Assembly (NCBI RefSeq): GCF_019090095.1
Contig: NZ_JAGQFP010000002.1
Coordinates: forward strand, 372,001-436,000
Direction of reading: 5' to 3'
DNA: 64,000 nucleotides
Origin: Stutzerimonas stutzeri
Lineage (GTDB): Bacteria; Pseudomonadota; Gammaproteobacteria; Pseudomonadales; Pseudomonadaceae
Both the position numbers and the translations under genes were made by a program. Shown one piece after another: positions 21,290 through 31,871 of this stretch (positions are counted from its first letter, which is position 1; each line of letters starts with the position of its first letter). Under the pieces are notes generated by a model. That model did not search any database, was not told the DNA's origin, and was given only the letters and a program-made list of their open reading frames with translations.

Positions 21290-22201
21290 CTAGACGCTCT
21301 GGACCGAGGGGGTGGTCTGACCGGCCTGGGCGCCGTATACACCCGCCAGGCACTGATGCAGCGCGGTCTCCCAGTCGGGCAGTTCAATGCCCCAGTCGCG
21401 CTGCAAACGCGCACAGCTCAGGCGCGAGTTGAGCGGCCGTTGCGCCGCCGTCGGGTAGTTGCTGGACAGGATCGGTTCGAGCCTGGCGCGCAGCAGGCCT
21501 TGCTGTTGCAGGTGCTGGGCAATGCTGCAGGCGAAGCCATACCAGGAGGTCTCGCCAATCGCGGTCAGGTGGTACAGACCGTCCGGGCCGCCGGTTCCTG
21601 CCCGCCATTTGCGGACCATCGCCGCCGTGGTGCTGGCGATGGTGTCGGCCCAGGTTGGCGCGCCGATTTCATCGGATACCACCGACAGCGAATCGCGTTC
21701 CTGCAGCAGCCGCTGCATGGTCAGCAGGAAGTTGCTGCCTTGCAACGAGTAGACCCAGCTGGTGCGCAGGATCAGGTGCTTGCCGCCCACTGCCTGAATC
21801 GCCTGCTCACCGGCCAGTTTGCTCGCGCCGTAGACGCTGAGCGGCGCCGGCTGATCGGTCTCTTCGTAGGGGCCGGGTTTGCGCCCGTCGAAGACATAGT
21901 CGGTGGAGTAATGGATCAGCGGCACGCCAAGCGCCGCGGCTTCCTCGGCCAGCACGCCGGGACCGATGGCGTTGACGGCGAAGGCCCGCTCGCGGTTGTC
22001 CTGGGCCGGATCGACCGCCGTGTAGGCGGCGGCATTGATGATCAGGTCAGGGCTGAGCAAGCGGATCTGCTGACGAATCTGCGCCGGTTCCGCCAGGTCG
22101 AGTGCCTTGTGGCCCAGCGCGAGCACCTTCCCCTCACCGGCGAGCGTCCGCTGCAGTGCCTGAGACAGTTGCCCCTTGCTACCGGTGATGAGGATTTTCA
22201 T
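21290..22201 (-). CDS. rmlD: dTDP-4-dehydrorhamnose reductase
   Basis: A 303-residue short-chain dehydrogenase/reductase. It reduces dTDP-4-dehydro-L-rhamnose to dTDP-L-rhamnose with NAD(P)H, the last step of the pathway. The Rossmann motif is ILITGSKGQLSQAL at the N-terminus; the catalytic YGASKLAGE (YxxxK) is near residue 128, preceded by STDYVFDG. Its ATG overlaps the rmlC stop by 4 bp. It is last in the operon here, while P. aeruginosa has it second (rmlBDAC). Confidence 0.92.
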   Translation of the reverse strand: MKILITGSKGQLSQALQRTLAGEGKVLALGHKALDLAEPAQIRQQIRLLSPDLIINAAAYTAVDPAQDNRERAFAVNAIGPGVLAEEAAALGVPLIHYSTDYVFDGRKPGPYEETDQPAPLSVYGASKLAGEQAIQAVGGKHLILRTSWVYSLQGSNFLLTMQRLLQERDSLSVVSDEIGAPTWADTIASTTAAMVRKWRAGTGGPDGLYHLTAIGETSWYGFACSIAQHLQQQGLLRARLEPILSSNYPTAAQRPLNSRLSCARLQRDWGIELPDWETALHQCLAGVYGAQAGQTTPSVQSV

Positions 22202-22743
22202 GCGAACAACTCCGCCTCGCTCAACACCTTGCCGTCGATATCCTTCTGCGACAGTTGCGGCGGCTCGGTGAATGGCCAGTCGATGCCGATCTGCGGGTCG
22301 TTCCAGAGCAGCGAGCGCTCATGGGCCGGCGCATAGTAATCGGTGGTCTTGTACAGGAACTCGGCACTCTCGCTGAGCACCACGAAGCCGTGCGCGAAGC
22401 CTTCCGGGATCCACAGCTGGCGGCGGTTCTCCGCGCTCAGGTGAGTACCGACCCAGCGGCCGAAACTTGGTGAGCTTTTGCGCAGATCGACCGCGACGTC
22501 GAACACTTCCCCGGCCACCACGCGCACCAGTTTTCCCTGCGGTTGCTGGATCTGGTAGTGCAGCCCGCGCAGCACGCCGCGCTGGGATTTGGAGTGGTTA
22601 TCCTGCACGAAGCTGCGTTTGATGCCGGTCGCGGCCTCGAAGGCGGCCGCGTTGAAGCTCTCGTAGAAGAAGCCGCGCTCGTCACCAAATACCTTGGGCT
22701 CGATGATCAGCACATCGGGAATGGCGGTTTCGACGACCTTCAT
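22198..22743 (-). CDS. rmlC: dTDP-4-dehydrorhamnose 3,5-epimerase
   Basis: A 181-residue cupin epimerase of the usual family length. It converts dTDP-4-dehydro-6-deoxyglucose to the L-lyxo epimer. Hallmarks: [11 protein letters not shown] at residue 22, [18 protein letters not shown] with the catalytic His near residue 63, and [14 protein letters not shown] near 120. It overlaps rmlA by 4 bp and rmlD by 4 bp. Confidence 0.93.
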   Translation of the reverse strand: MKVVETAIPDVLIIEPKVFGDERGFFYESFNAAAFEAATGIKRSFVQDNHSKSQRGVLRGLHYQIQQPQGKLVRVVAGEVFDVAVDLRKSSPSFGRWVGTHLSAENRRQLWIPEGFAHGFVVLSESAEFLYKTTDYYAPAHERSLLWNDPQIGIDWPFTEPPQLSQKDIDGKVLSEAELFA

Positions 22744-23612
22744 GCGTCTTCACCGGCCAACTTGAACAGGTACTGGCCATAACCGGTCTTGCCCAGGGCG
22801 TCGGCGCGCTGCAGCAGCTGCTCGCGGTCGATCCACTTGTGCTGGTAGGCGATTTCTTCCAGACAGGCGACCTTCAGGCCCTGCCGATGTTCGATGGTCT
22901 GCACGTACTGCGAGGCCTCGAGCAGGCTGTCGTGGGTACCGGTGTCGAGCCAGGCGAAGCCACGGCCGAACCGCTCGACATTGAGGTCGCCGCGCTTGAG
23001 GTAGGCCATGTTGACGTCGGTGATCTCCAGCTCGCCGCGGGGCGAGGGCTTGATCGACTTGGCGATCTCGACCACATCGTTGTCGTAGAAGTACAGGCCG
23101 GTCACCGCGTAGCTGGACTTGGGCTTGGCCGGTTTTTCTTCGATGGAAAGGGCCTTGCCACTCTCGTCGAAATCGATCACGCCGAAGCGCTCCGGGTCCT
23201 TGACCCAGTAACCGAACACGGTCGCACCCTTTTCCTGACGGGAAGCACGCTGCAGCTTCTCGGTGAAGTGCTGGCCGTGGAAGATGTTGTCGCCGAGGAT
23301 CAGGCACACCGAGTCATCGCCGATGAACTCTTCACCGATCAGGAAGGCCTGCGCCAGGCCGTCCGGCGAAGGCTGCTCGGCATAGCTGAAGCGGACGCCG
23401 AACTGGCTGCCGTCGCCCAGCAGGTTCTGGTATTGCGGCAGGTCCTGCGGCGTCGAGATGACGAGGATGTCGCGGATCCCGGCCAGCATCAGCACCGAGA
23501 TCGGGTAGTAGGCCATGGGTTTGTCGTAGATCGGCAGCAACTGCTTGGATACGCCCAGGGTGATGGGGTGCAGACGGGTGCCGGAGCCTCCGGCGAGGAT
23601 GATTCCTTTCAT
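22740..23612 (-). CDS. rmlA: Glucose-1-phosphate thymidylyltransferase
   Basis: A 290-residue nucleotidyltransferase that makes dTDP-glucose from dTTP and glucose-1-phosphate, the committed step of the dTDP-rhamnose pathway. The N-terminal [14 protein letters not shown] nucleotide loop, [14 protein letters not shown], and [11 protein letters not shown] with the metal-binding Asp near residue 110 are diagnostic. It is usually feedback-inhibited by dTDP-rhamnose. It overlaps rmlB and rmlC by 4 bp each. Confidence 0.94.
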   Translation of the reverse strand: MKGIILAGGSGTRLHPITLGVSKQLLPIYDKPMAYYPISVLMLAGIRDILVISTPQDLPQYQNLLGDGSQFGVRFSYAEQPSPDGLAQAFLIGEEFIGDDSVCLILGDNIFHGQHFTEKLQRASRQEKGATVFGYWVKDPERFGVIDFDESGKALSIEEKPAKPKSSYAVTGLYFYDNDVVEIAKSIKPSPRGELEITDVNMAYLKRGDLNVERFGRGFAWLDTGTHDSLLEASQYVQTIEHRQGLKVACLEEIAYQHKWIDREQLLQRADALGKTGYGQYLFKLAGEDA

Positions 23613-24679
23613 GCGGTCTCCAGGGCGCCGAGGCGCTCGCGTTGATAGCTACCGTCCTGAACGCGACGGCACCATTCGAGGTTGTTCAGGTACCACTGCA
23701 CGGTCTTGCGCAGGCCGGTTTCGAAGGTTTCCTGCGGGACCCAGCCGAGCTCGCGCTCGATCTTGCTGGCGTCGATGGCGTAGCGCAGGTCGTGGCCGGG
23801 GCGGTCCTTGACGAAGGTGATGAGGTCTTCGAAGCGCGCCACGCCAGCGGGCTTGCTCGGGGCCAGCCCTTCGAGCAGGGCACAGATGCCGCGTACCACG
23901 TCGATGTTCTTCTGCTCGTTGTGGCCGCCGATGTTGTAGGTTTCGCCGACCTTGCCTTCGCTGACCACCTTGAACAGGGCACGCGCATGGTCTTCGACGA
24001 ACAGCCAGTCGCGCACCTGGGTGCCGTTGCCGTAGACCGGCAGCGGTTTGCCATCGAGTGCATTGAGGATCACCAGCGGGATCAGCTTCTCGGGGAAGTG
24101 ATAGGGCCCGTAGTTGTTCGAGCAGTTGGTGATCAGCACCGGCAGGCCGTAGGTGCGCTGCCAGGCGCGCACCAGGTGATCCGAGGAGGCCTTGCTGGCC
24201 GAGTAGGGCGAGCTGGGCGCGTAGGGCGTGGTCTCGGTGAACAGGTCGTCCACGCCGTGCAGGTCGCCGTACACCTCGTCAGTGGAAATGTGGTGGAAGC
24301 GGAAGGCCTCGCGACGTTCGACCGGCAGCGTCTGCCAGTAGGCACGAGCCGCTTCGAGCAGCTGATAGGTGCCGACGATGTTGGTCTGGATGAATTCCGC
24401 CGGGCCGTCGATGGAGCGATCGACGTGGGACTCGGCGGCCAGGTGCATGATGGCGTCCGGCTGGAATTCCAGCAGCGCTTCGCTCACCCGCTCACGGTCG
24501 GCGATGTCGGCTTGCAGGAACCGATAACGATCACTGGTTTCGACTTCGGCCAACGACTCGAGGTTGCCGGCGTAGGTCAGCTTGTCCAGGTTGAGGACGC
24601 TGTGCTCGGTGTCCTGAATGAGATGGCGGATCAGAGCAGAGCCGATAAATCCGGCTCCGCCGGTAACGAGAATGCGCAT
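23609..24679 (-). CDS. rmlB: dTDP-glucose 4,6-dehydratase
   Basis: A 356-residue extended short-chain dehydrogenase. It oxidises and dehydrates dTDP-glucose to the 4-keto-6-deoxy sugar using bound NAD+. It shows the Rossmann start [27 protein letters not shown] near residue 135, the catalytic [12 protein letters not shown] near 160 and [15 protein letters not shown]. The ATG at 24679 was chosen over 24712 because the Rossmann motif begins there and AAGGAA precedes it. First gene of the rml operon, whose product feeds lipopolysaccharide core/O-antigen or rhamnolipid synthesis. Confidence 0.93.
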   Translation of the reverse strand: MRILVTGGAGFIGSALIRHLIQDTEHSVLNLDKLTYAGNLESLAEVETSDRYRFLQADIADRERVSEALLEFQPDAIMHLAAESHVDRSIDGPAEFIQTNIVGTYQLLEAARAYWQTLPVERREAFRFHHISTDEVYGDLHGVDDLFTETTPYAPSSPYSASKASSDHLVRAWQRTYGLPVLITNCSNNYGPYHFPEKLIPLVILNALDGKPLPVYGNGTQVRDWLFVEDHARALFKVVSEGKVGETYNIGGHNEQKNIDVVRGICALLEGLAPSKPAGVARFEDLITFVKDRPGHDLRYAIDASKIERELGWVPQETFETGLRKTVQWYLNNLEWCRRVQDGSYQRERLGALETA

Positions 24680-25009
24680 GATTGAAGGCTTCCTTGGCGC
24701 GCTACAGAGCAACAGGCTCTTGGCATGTCGGCAGGATAGACCTGTCGAAAATATAAAAATTCCCAGGCAGGGTGCGCAGCGCGCCGGGGAGCTGGAAAAA
24801 CCTGAGCGCCGGCGCTGGCGGACGAGGACTGACGCGCCATCGCGAGGTTGCGCGACGCCGCGGAGCAGACGGTGTCATGCGCCTTGGCCAGTTGCCACGG
24901 CCGGCTCGCACCGGCGCAGAAAAAATTCTGCGAATGGCGAACAGATGCATGGCGTGGTCGATGTAATTGAGTACTATCGCGTCGACTTTTCGCCACCGGA
25001 CGCAATGGA
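24680..25009. other. Gap upstream of rmlB
   Basis: No supported gene lies in these 330 bp. An A+T-rich stretch on the rmlB side (around 24748-24765, GAAAATATAAAAATTCCC) is the likely rml promoter location, since the rest is GC-rich. A clean -35/-10 pair could not be fixed by eye. Confidence 0.4.
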
Positions 25010-25270
25010 ATGCCTATCCGTCACGACCAGCTCGCTGAGCTGCTGAACCTTACCGCACACAGCGTTACGCAGCTTTCCGAGGCCCTGACGTGCTTCTCCC
25101 TGGAACTGATGGCCAGTGAAGATCCGGCCGTGCGCATCGCCAGCCGGCGCATGGTGTCCCGCGTCGCGGCGTTGCAATCGGCGTTCGGCCAGCAGTTGTC
25201 GGCGTTCGGCCTCGAGGCGCCCGAGAGCAGCGGCGCGGATCGGGCCGGCGAGCCCCTGGTCGGCCGCTAG
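25010..25270 (+). CDS. Small hypothetical protein, 86 residues
   Basis: A short predicted soluble, largely helical protein (starting MPIRHDQLAELLNLTAHSVTQ), with no signal peptide or membrane segment. Its composition is protein-like and it fills the gap before the convergent ABC operon, overlapping the last four bases of that gene. The ribosome site is weak (GGA before the ATG). I do not recognise a family. It could be a genuine small Pseudomonas protein or a chance frame. Confidence 0.45.
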   Translation: MPIRHDQLAELLNLTAHSVTQLSEALTCFSLELMASEDPAVRIASRRMVSRVAALQSAFGQQLSAFGLEAPESSGADRAGEPLVGR

Positions 25271-26394
25271 CGCAAGGACACCCGCAAGCGCGACAGCGCG
25301 CCGAGGAAGAACACCGTGCCGATGGCCAGCAGCGCCGAGAGCTGCGGCCAGATGACCGGCAAGCCTGCCCCACGGAAGAGAATCGCCTGGGCCAACTCGA
25401 CGAAATGCGTGGTCGGTGCCACCAGCATGATGTGCTGAACCGCGTCGGGCATGCTCTCGCGCGGGGTGACACCCCCGGAGAGGATCTGCAGCGGAATCAG
25501 CGTCAGGATCACCAGCAAGCCCAACTGCGGCATCGAGCGCGCCACCGTGCCGAAGAAGATGCCCATGGATGTGGCGGCGAACAGGTGCAGGGCGGCGCCG
25601 CAGGCGAACAACAGCAACGAGCCCTGGATCGGAATGTCGAGCCATCCCTCCACCACGAAGCGCAGGGCGAAAGCCGCCGCGGCCAGTACCACCAGCCCCA
25701 TCGCCCAGACCTTGCCGACCATGATCTCGAACGGCGTCACCGGCATGACCAGCAGGTGTTCGATGGTGCCGTGCTCGCGCTCGCGGATCAGCGCGGCGCC
25801 GGTCAGTATGATCGCCAGCATTGTGATCTGGTTGATGACCTCGTTCACCGCACCGAACCACGCACGGCTCAGGTTGGGGTTGAACGCCGTGCGCACCACC
25901 GCCTCGACCGGGTAGGCCTCGTTGCTGCGGTATCGGCTGACGAATTCGGCGGTCTCGCTGGCGATGATCTGCTGAATATGCCCGGCACCGGTAAAGGCCT
26001 GGCTGACCTGGGTAGCGTCGACATTGAGCTGCAGCGTCGGTTGGCGGCCGGCCAGCAGGTCCGCCTGGAAATCCGGCGGAATGTTCAGGGTGAAGGTGTA
26101 CAGGCCGGCGTCCATGCCGCGGTCCATTTGCTGCAGGGTGATGGCCTTCGGCGCGATGAAATACGGCAGCTGGAAGGCATTGACGATGCGCAACGAGGCC
26201 GGCGAGCGGTCCTCATCGACCACGGCGATGCTGGCGCGGTGTGGCGCCTCGGGGACTGCCGTGGCCCCTTCGTAGATCGCCAGGGTGAACGAATAGAGGA
26301 TCAGCACCAGCATCGCCGGGTCGCGGTAGAGACTGCGCAGCTCCTTGAGGCCGAGCTGGACGATGTTGCCGAGCTTGCGTCGCAGGTCGCCCAT
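25267..26394 (-). CDS. yhhJ: ABC-2 type transporter permease, YhhJ-like
   Basis: A 375-residue ABC-2 permease: one N-terminal helix (PAMLVLILYSFTLAIYEG), a long periplasmic domain (about residues 50-180), then five helices including QITMLAIILTGAALIREREHGTIEHLLVMPVTPFEIMVGK. The REREHGTIEHLL motif is typical of the YhhJ/YbhS/YbhR group. It should partner the permease half of the RbbA-like protein. It begins one base after that gene. The substrate is unknown; in E. coli the neighbour RbbA is ribosome-associated. Confidence 0.85.
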   Translation of the reverse strand: MGDLRRKLGNIVQLGLKELRSLYRDPAMLVLILYSFTLAIYEGATAVPEAPHRASIAVVDEDRSPASLRIVNAFQLPYFIAPKAITLQQMDRGMDAGLYTFTLNIPPDFQADLLAGRQPTLQLNVDATQVSQAFTGAGHIQQIIASETAEFVSRYRSNEAYPVEAVVRTAFNPNLSRAWFGAVNEVINQITMLAIILTGAALIREREHGTIEHLLVMPVTPFEIMVGKVWAMGLVVLAAAAFALRFVVEGWLDIPIQGSLLLFACGAALHLFAATSMGIFFGTVARSMPQLGLLVILTLIPLQILSGGVTPRESMPDAVQHIMLVAPTTHFVELAQAILFRGAGLPVIWPQLSALLAIGTVFFLGALSRLRVSLR

Positions 26395-26395
26395 G

Positions 26396-29131
26396 TCATT
26401 TCTCCTGCTTGCGCAGGCCGGCGACGCTGATCAGGGTCAGCAGCGGAATGGCCAGCAGCATGGGAATGAAATAGGGGTACAGCTCGATCAGGCCCAGTCC
26501 CTTGGAGAACACACCGCGGCTGATGATGAGGAAGTGGCTGGTGGGGTAGAGCTTGCCGAGAAAGGCGCCGACACCCTCCATGGCCGAGACCGGATGGATC
26601 AAGCCGGAAAACTGGATAGCGGGCAGCAGCGTCACGATGGTGGTGCCGAAGATGGCCGCGATCTGGCTGTTGAGGATCGATGACATCAGCAGGCCCAGGC
26701 CGGTGGCGCAGGTGACGTAGAGCAGCGCACCGAGGCAGAGCGTCAGGAGACTGCCCTTGATCGGGATGCCGAACACCAGTACCGCCAGCAGTGCCAGGGT
26801 CGCGAAGTTGAACAGGCCCAGGGCGATGTAGGGCAGCTGCTTGCCGAGCAGAAACTCGAGACGGGTGGTCGGGGTGACGTAGAAGTTGGTGATCGACCCC
26901 AGCTCTTTCTCGCGCACCACACCGAGGGCGGTGAGCATGGCCGGGATCATCATCAAGAGCAGCGGAATCATCGCCGGGACCATGGCCGGCAGGCTTTGCA
27001 CATCGGGGTTGTAGCGATAACGGATGGCCACGTCGGCGGGCGAAAGCTGCCCGCGGACTCCGTTTTCCCGCGCCAGCTGCTGCAGATAGCTCAGGTGCAT
27101 TCCCTGCACGTAGCCTTTGATGGTGTCGGCGCGCATCGGCATGGCGCCATCGATCCAGAACGCGACCTGCGGGACCGCCCCGCGCTTGAGGTCGCGGCCG
27201 AAGTTCGGCGGGATCTCCACCGCCAGGCTGATGTCGCCGCTGCGCAAGCGCCGGTCAAGGTCGGCATGGCTGGCCAATGGGGGCCGCTCCACGAAATAGC
27301 GTGAACCGGCGATGTTCAGCAGATAGTGCTGGCTGGTGGTGGTCTGATCGCGGTCGAGCACGGCGTAGGTCAGGTTCTCCACATCGAAGCTGACGCCGTA
27401 GCCCATGATGAACATCAGCATGACACCGCCGAGCATGGCCAGGGTCGTGCGGATCGGGTCGCGGCGCAGCTCCATGGCTTCGCGGCGGCTGTAGCTCAGC
27501 AGGCGACGCAGGCTGAAGCGGGCCTGGCGGGTCGCGGCCGGCGGCGTGCGGGCAGGCGTACTGGCGGGAGCGGCGGTGGCGGCATCGCCGGTGCCGGTTG
27601 CGGCGGCTTCCTCGAGATAGGCGATGAAGGTCTGTTCCAGCGTCGGCAGCCCGCGCTTGTCCATCAAGGCCTGCGGCGTGTCGCTGTCGAGCACGCGCCC
27701 GGCATGCATCAGCGAGATACGGTCGCAGCGCAGCGCCTCGTTCATGAAGTGGGTGGAGATGAAAATGGTCACGCCGTCCTCGCGCGACAGCTGCACCAGC
27801 AGCGCCCAGAAGCCGTCGCGCGCGATCGGGTCGACGTCGGAGGTGGGCTCGTCGAGGATCAGGATCTCCGGGTTGTGGATCACCGCCACCGCCAGCGACA
27901 GCCGCTGGCGTACCCCCAGCGGCAGGCGGGTCGGCAGGCTGTCGGCTTCGGCGGCGAGGTCGAAGCGCTCGAGCATTTCCCTCACGCGCGGGCCGCGGCG
28001 CTCGGCGGGCAGGTGGAACAGCCGCGCATGCAGGTCGAGGTTCTGGCGGACCGTCAGCTCGCTGTAGAGGGAAAACGACTGCGACATATAGCCGACCCGT
28101 TGGCGGGTCTGCATGTCATGCGGATCGACCGGCTTGTCGAACAGCAGGGCTTCGCCTTCGCTGGCCGGCAGCAGGCCGGTGAGCATCTTCATGGTGGTGG
28201 TCTTGCCGCAGCCGTTGGAGCCGAGAAAGCCGAAGATCTCGCCGCGGGCGATGCGAAAGTTGACCCGATCGACGGCGACGAAATCGCCGAAACGCATGGT
28301 CAGCCCCTGGGCTTCGATGGCGATGCTATCGCTCGGCGGCTGCGGCGGGATGACCAGTGCGCGGTGCTGGCTGCGCTTGGCTTCCGGCAGCAGGCGGATG
28401 AAAGCCTGCTCCAGCGAGTCGCTGCCGGTGCGGGCCAGGAGTTCGGCCGGCGTGCCGGTGGCCAGTACACGACCGGCATCCATGGCCACCAGATGATCGA
28501 AGCGCTGGGCTTCGTCCATGTAGGCGGTGGCCACCAGCACGCTCATCTGCGGGCGCTCGTGGCGAATGCGTGCGATCAGCTCCCAGAACTGGCTGCGTGA
28601 CAACGGGTCGACGCCGGTGGTTGGCTCATCGAGGATCAGCAGGTCCGGATCGTGGATCAACGCGCAACAGAGCCCCAGCTTCTGCTTCATGCCGCCGGAG
28701 AGCTTGCCGGCCGGGCGATCGACGAAAGCTGCCAGGCCCGTGCTGCGGGTCAGCTCGGCGATGCGTTCGCGACGCTCGTTGGCACCCTGGCCGAACAGGC
28801 GGCCGAAAAACTCGAGGTTTTCGAACACCGTCAGCGTCGGGTAGAGGTTCTTGCCCAGGCCCTGCGGCATGTAGGCGATGCGCGGGCAGACCGCGCGGCG
28901 GTGTCCCGCATCGCCCATGTCGCCGTCGAGCACCCGCACCTGGCCCTGCTGCAACTGGCGCGCACCGGCGATCAGCGCCAGCAGGCTGGACTTGCCGACC
29001 CCGTCCGGGCCGATCAGCCCGACCATGCAGCGTGCCGGCAGGCTCAGGCTGAGGTCGTCCAGCGCACGAGTCTTGCCGTATTGCAGGCTGACGCCGCTGA
29101 CTTCGGCGACGGGGACAGAGGACGGGTTCAT
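26396..29131 (-). CDS. rbbA: Fused double ABC ATPase plus permease, RbbA-like
   Basis: A 911-residue protein, the length I recall for E. coli RbbA (YhiH). It has two ABC domains in tandem: first Walker [15 protein letters not shown] and signature [11 protein letters not shown]; second Walker [15 protein letters not shown] and signature [14 protein letters not shown]-terminal ABC-2 permease (about 545-911) has a helix before residue 600, a large periplasmic loop and a helix cluster from about 730. The ATG at 29131 overlaps the stop of the HlyD gene, so the upstream in-frame ATG at 29164 was rejected. Role: efflux or ribosome-linked ATPase. Confidence 0.88.
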   Translation of the reverse strand: MNPSSVPVAEVSGVSLQYGKTRALDDLSLSLPARCMVGLIGPDGVGKSSLLALIAGARQLQQGQVRVLDGDMGDAGHRRAVCPRIAYMPQGLGKNLYPTLTVFENLEFFGRLFGQGANERRERIAELTRSTGLAAFVDRPAGKLSGGMKQKLGLCCALIHDPDLLILDEPTTGVDPLSRSQFWELIARIRHERPQMSVLVATAYMDEAQRFDHLVAMDAGRVLATGTPAELLARTGSDSLEQAFIRLLPEAKRSQHRALVIPPQPPSDSIAIEAQGLTMRFGDFVAVDRVNFRIARGEIFGFLGSNGCGKTTTMKMLTGLLPASEGEALLFDKPVDPHDMQTRQRVGYMSQSFSLYSELTVRQNLDLHARLFHLPAERRGPRVREMLERFDLAAEADSLPTRLPLGVRQRLSLAVAVIHNPEILILDEPTSDVDPIARDGFWALLVQLSREDGVTIFISTHFMNEALRCDRISLMHAGRVLDSDTPQALMDKRGLPTLEQTFIAYLEEAAATGTGDAATAAPASTPARTPPAATRQARFSLRRLLSYSRREAMELRRDPIRTTLAMLGGVMLMFIMGYGVSFDVENLTYAVLDRDQTTTSQHYLLNIAGSRYFVERPPLASHADLDRRLRSGDISLAVEIPPNFGRDLKRGAVPQVAFWIDGAMPMRADTIKGYVQGMHLSYLQQLARENGVRGQLSPADVAIRYRYNPDVQSLPAMVPAMIPLLLMMIPAMLTALGVVREKELGSITNFYVTPTTRLEFLLGKQLPYIALGLFNFATLALLAVLVFGIPIKGSLLTLCLGALLYVTCATGLGLLMSSILNSQIAAIFGTTIVTLLPAIQFSGLIHPVSAMEGVGAFLGKLYPTSHFLIISRGVFSKGLGLIELYPYFIPMLLAIPLLTLISVAGLRKQEK

Positions 29132-30204
29132 TGGCCGACGTTGATCTGCAGGTGCGCCGGCCATTCGGCATCAGCATCCAGCTTCAAATAGGCCATACCC
29201 GGCAGGCCGGTCTTGACCTGCTCCATGTGCTTTCTCAGCAGCTCGGGATCGATCCGCGCCTTGACCCGGAACATAAGCTTCTCGCGCTCGCTCTCGGTTT
29301 CCACCGTTTTGGGGGTGAACTGCGCCACGCTGGCCACGTAGCTGATCCGGGCGGGTATCACGTATTGCGGCGCCGCATCGACCACCAGGCGCGCCTCGGC
29401 GCCAATGGCTACCCGGCCGGCCTGGCGTTCGGGCAGAAAGAAGGTCATGTAGACATCGGCCAGATCGACCAGGTTGAGCGGCCTGCCGCCCGCCCCGAGG
29501 ACTTCGCCAGGTTGGGCCACGCGATACTGCACGCGGGCCAGGCGGTCGCTTTTCAGCTCGCTGTCACGGATATCCGCCTGCAGGCGATCGACCCCGGCGT
29601 GTGCGGCCTCGACGGCCGATTGCGCCTCGATGACCTGCGAACGCGCCGCGGCGATGCCCGCCGTTGTCGACAGTACCTGGGAGCGCGCCGCCGCCAGCGC
29701 GGCCTCGGCGCTTTGCAGGGCAGCCAGATGGTCATCGAGCTGCTGGCGTGGCATCGCATTGCGTGCCACCAGGGTTTCGGTGCGTTGATAGCGTTTGCGC
29801 GCCGCGGTCAGCTCGGCCTGGCGTTGGGCCACGCCGGCTTCGGCCGCGGCTTTCTCGCTTTCGCGCTGCGCGACCATGGCCTGCGCGGTGAGGATGGCAT
29901 TCTCGCCCTGCCGAAGCTGCGCTCGCGCCTGGTTGAGCTGCGCCTGCAACACCTCGGTATCCATGCGCGCCAGGACCTGGCCGGGCTGCACGAAATCGCC
30001 TTCGTCAACGAGGATCTCCAGCACCCGGCCCGGGCTCTTGGTCGCGACATCGATCTCGGTGGCCTCGATGCGCCCGTTTCCTGCCGCGAAGCCATCACCC
30101 AGCCCGCTGGGGCGTAGCTCGTTCCAGAGCAGCAGGCCGATCACGCTCAGCGTGACCAGAACGGCCAAGGCCTTGAACAGGGTTCGGCTGGATGGCTGGC
30201 TCAT
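29128..30204 (-). CDS. yhiI: HlyD-family periplasmic adaptor, YhiI-like
   Basis: A 358-residue membrane fusion protein. One N-terminal helix ([19 protein letters not shown]), a lipoyl half-motif ([24 protein letters not shown] near residue 60), a long coiled coil (about 80-210, rich in Ala/Gln/Arg), then the beta-barrel part. It should link the RbbA/YhhJ permeases to an outer-membrane channel; no TolC-type gene is in the window. First gene of a three-gene operon in the order yhiI-rbbA-yhhJ, as in E. coli. Confidence 0.88.
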   Translation of the reverse strand: MSQPSSRTLFKALAVLVTLSVIGLLLWNELRPSGLGDGFAAGNGRIEATEIDVATKSPGRVLEILVDEGDFVQPGQVLARMDTEVLQAQLNQARAQLRQGENAILTAQAMVAQRESEKAAAEAGVAQRQAELTAARKRYQRTETLVARNAMPRQQLDDHLAALQSAEAALAAARSQVLSTTAGIAAARSQVIEAQSAVEAAHAGVDRLQADIRDSELKSDRLARVQYRVAQPGEVLGAGGRPLNLVDLADVYMTFFLPERQAGRVAIGAEARLVVDAAPQYVIPARISYVASVAQFTPKTVETESEREKLMFRVKARIDPELLRKHMEQVKTGLPGMAYLKLDADAEWPAHLQINVGQ

Positions 30205-30320
30205 GTAACGGCTCCCGCGACGATAGTCCGGGCACCATGGTAGGCGTTAAAGATTACGGCTATGCCAATCTGGATCAATTTTGCTGCGAGTAACCGCCAC
30301 GATCAGCGAATTTGCTCCGG

Positions 30321-30935
30321 TTACGGCTGGGTGTGCGCCAATGTCCAGTCGACGACTTCGCGGCTGAGCAGGTCGCTGGCCTTGCCGAACGCGTCCACCA
30401 CCTGCTCGACGGCTGTGTCGCTGGCTGGCTGACGGACCTCGAAACGTCGGTTGGCCAGCGTGTGCTGGGTGTTGCGGTCGACCAGCCGGGCATCCAGGGT
30501 GATCAGCACCACCGGCTTGCCATCGACATAGACGCTCTGGAACGCGCGAAGGTCGCTGTGCAGGCTGTAGTCGGCGTAGAGATTGACGTCTTCGTTGCTC
30601 ACCGACGGCATCCGGCCGTCACGCTGGAAGGCTTCGATCAGGCGGTCGCGCAGCAGCACCGGAGCGGCATCGCTCCAGCGAGCGCCGCCGTAGGCGCTGA
30701 TCTCGTTGCCCTGCGGGACCACGGCGATGCGCTGACTGGAGAGGATGCGACTGGCCTGGGGGGTGTTGATGCGCAGCGCCTGTTGCCGGGTCGGCTGGCT
30801 GGCCTGCGGCTCGACGGGCGTTGTCGGCAACAGAAAGATCCGCAAGGTCTCGGATGCGGGCAGCACCGAGCAGGCGGCGAGCAGGCTGAACAGCCCGAGC
30901 AGCGCAAAGCGCGACAGGGAATGGCGAAGGCTCAT
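30321..30935 (-). CDS. ABC-type transport auxiliary lipoprotein (PqiC/DUF330-like)
   Basis: A 204-residue outer-envelope lipoprotein: signal peptide with lipobox LLAAC at about residue 22. The following domain (SRILSSQRIAVVPQGNEISAYGGARWSDAAPVLLRDRLIEAF in outline) is characteristic of the auxiliary lipoprotein of MCE transport systems. It probably sits in the outer membrane and receives or tethers the MlaD-like protein. Its ATG overlaps the stop of the MCE gene by 4 bp, and it is the last gene of the operon. Confidence 0.8.
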   Translation of the reverse strand: MSLRHSLSRFALLGLFSLLAACSVLPASETLRIFLLPTTPVEPQASQPTRQQALRINTPQASRILSSQRIAVVPQGNEISAYGGARWSDAAPVLLRDRLIEAFQRDGRMPSVSNEDVNLYADYSLHSDLRAFQSVYVDGKPVVLITLDARLVDRNTQHTLANRRFEVRQPASDTAVEQVVDAFGKASDLLSREVVDWTLAHTQP

Positions 30936-31870
30936 GGGGTGAACTCCTGCAGTTTGTCGCGGCCGAGCAGGAAGCCGCTGGGGTTGTCTTCCAGACGCTG
31001 GGTGACGCGCCGCAGCGCGCCCAGGGTGGTGCGCAGCTCGTTGATGGCCGGGCCCAGTTCGTTGAAGCCCTGCATGCCGTTGTTGAGCGCGCCCTGGTTG
31101 TCCTCCAGCAGCGTATCCAGGCGGGCGGTGGTGCGGTCCAGCGCCTTCATCGAGTGCGCCGCGCTGTCCAGCACGCTGCGGCCCTGCTCGTCGAGCAGCC
31201 CGTTGGCGTTGTGCGCCAGGCTCGACAGCTCACCCATCACGGTATTGGCCTGCTGGCTCAGCTGGCTGAACTGCTCGAGCGTCCGCGCCAGGTCGCCACG
31301 TTGCTCGGACAGCACGCTGGTGGCCTGTTCCAGGTGCTCGAGCGTGCGGCTCAGGCGCGTGGTGTTTTCTTCGGAAAAGATCTGATTGGCGCTGAGCAAG
31401 AGGTTATTGATGTTGCTCAGCAGGTCTTCGCCGTTCTCCAGCAACGCGCTGAGCGAGGAGGGGTCGGCGATGATCAGCGGCGGGTCGTCCGGATCGCCTT
31501 TCAGGCGCGGGCTTTCCGGGGTGCCGCCGTGCAGCTGGATGACCATGCTGCCGGTGATGTTGGCCAGCGCCAGACGCGCCTGGGTATCGGCCTTGATCGG
31601 CGTGCCGCCATAGACGCGGATGCGTGCGCGAACCTTGCGCGGATCGTCCGGCTCCAGCCACAGCTGGACGACATCGCCCACCTTGATGCCGCTGTACTCC
31701 ACTGAACTTCCGCTCGACAGGCCGCTGACGGCCTGGCTGAAGCCGATGTCGTAGTAGCTGTACTCGCGGTCCATGCTGGACTTGCCCAGCCAGAGGGCGA
31801 ACAGCAGGGCGCAGCCGACGGCGACCACGGTGAACAGTCCGATCAGGACATGATGGGCACGGGTTTCCAT
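30932..31870 (-). CDS. MCE-domain (MlaD-like) substrate-binding protein
   Basis: A 312-residue protein with one N-terminal helix (VLIGLFTVVAVGCALLFALWLG) and a single MCE domain at about 38-115 (GLSSGSSVEYSGIKVGDVVQL). A long helical tail (about 150-300) follows and could form a tube or coiled coil. It is longer than E. coli MlaD, closer to the longer MCE type. It is expected to carry phospholipid between the inner and outer membranes with the adjacent ATPase and permease. Confidence 0.85.
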   Translation of the reverse strand: METRAHHVLIGLFTVVAVGCALLFALWLGKSSMDREYSYYDIGFSQAVSGLSSGSSVEYSGIKVGDVVQLWLEPDDPRKVRARIRVYGGTPIKADTQARLALANITGSMVIQLHGGTPESPRLKGDPDDPPLIIADPSSLSALLENGEDLLSNINNLLLSANQIFSEENTTRLSRTLEHLEQATSVLSEQRGDLARTLEQFSQLSQQANTVMGELSSLAHNANGLLDEQGRSVLDSAAHSMKALDRTTARLDTLLEDNQGALNNGMQGFNELGPAINELRTTLGALRRVTQRLEDNPSGFLLGRDKLQEFTP

Positions 31871-31871
31871 C

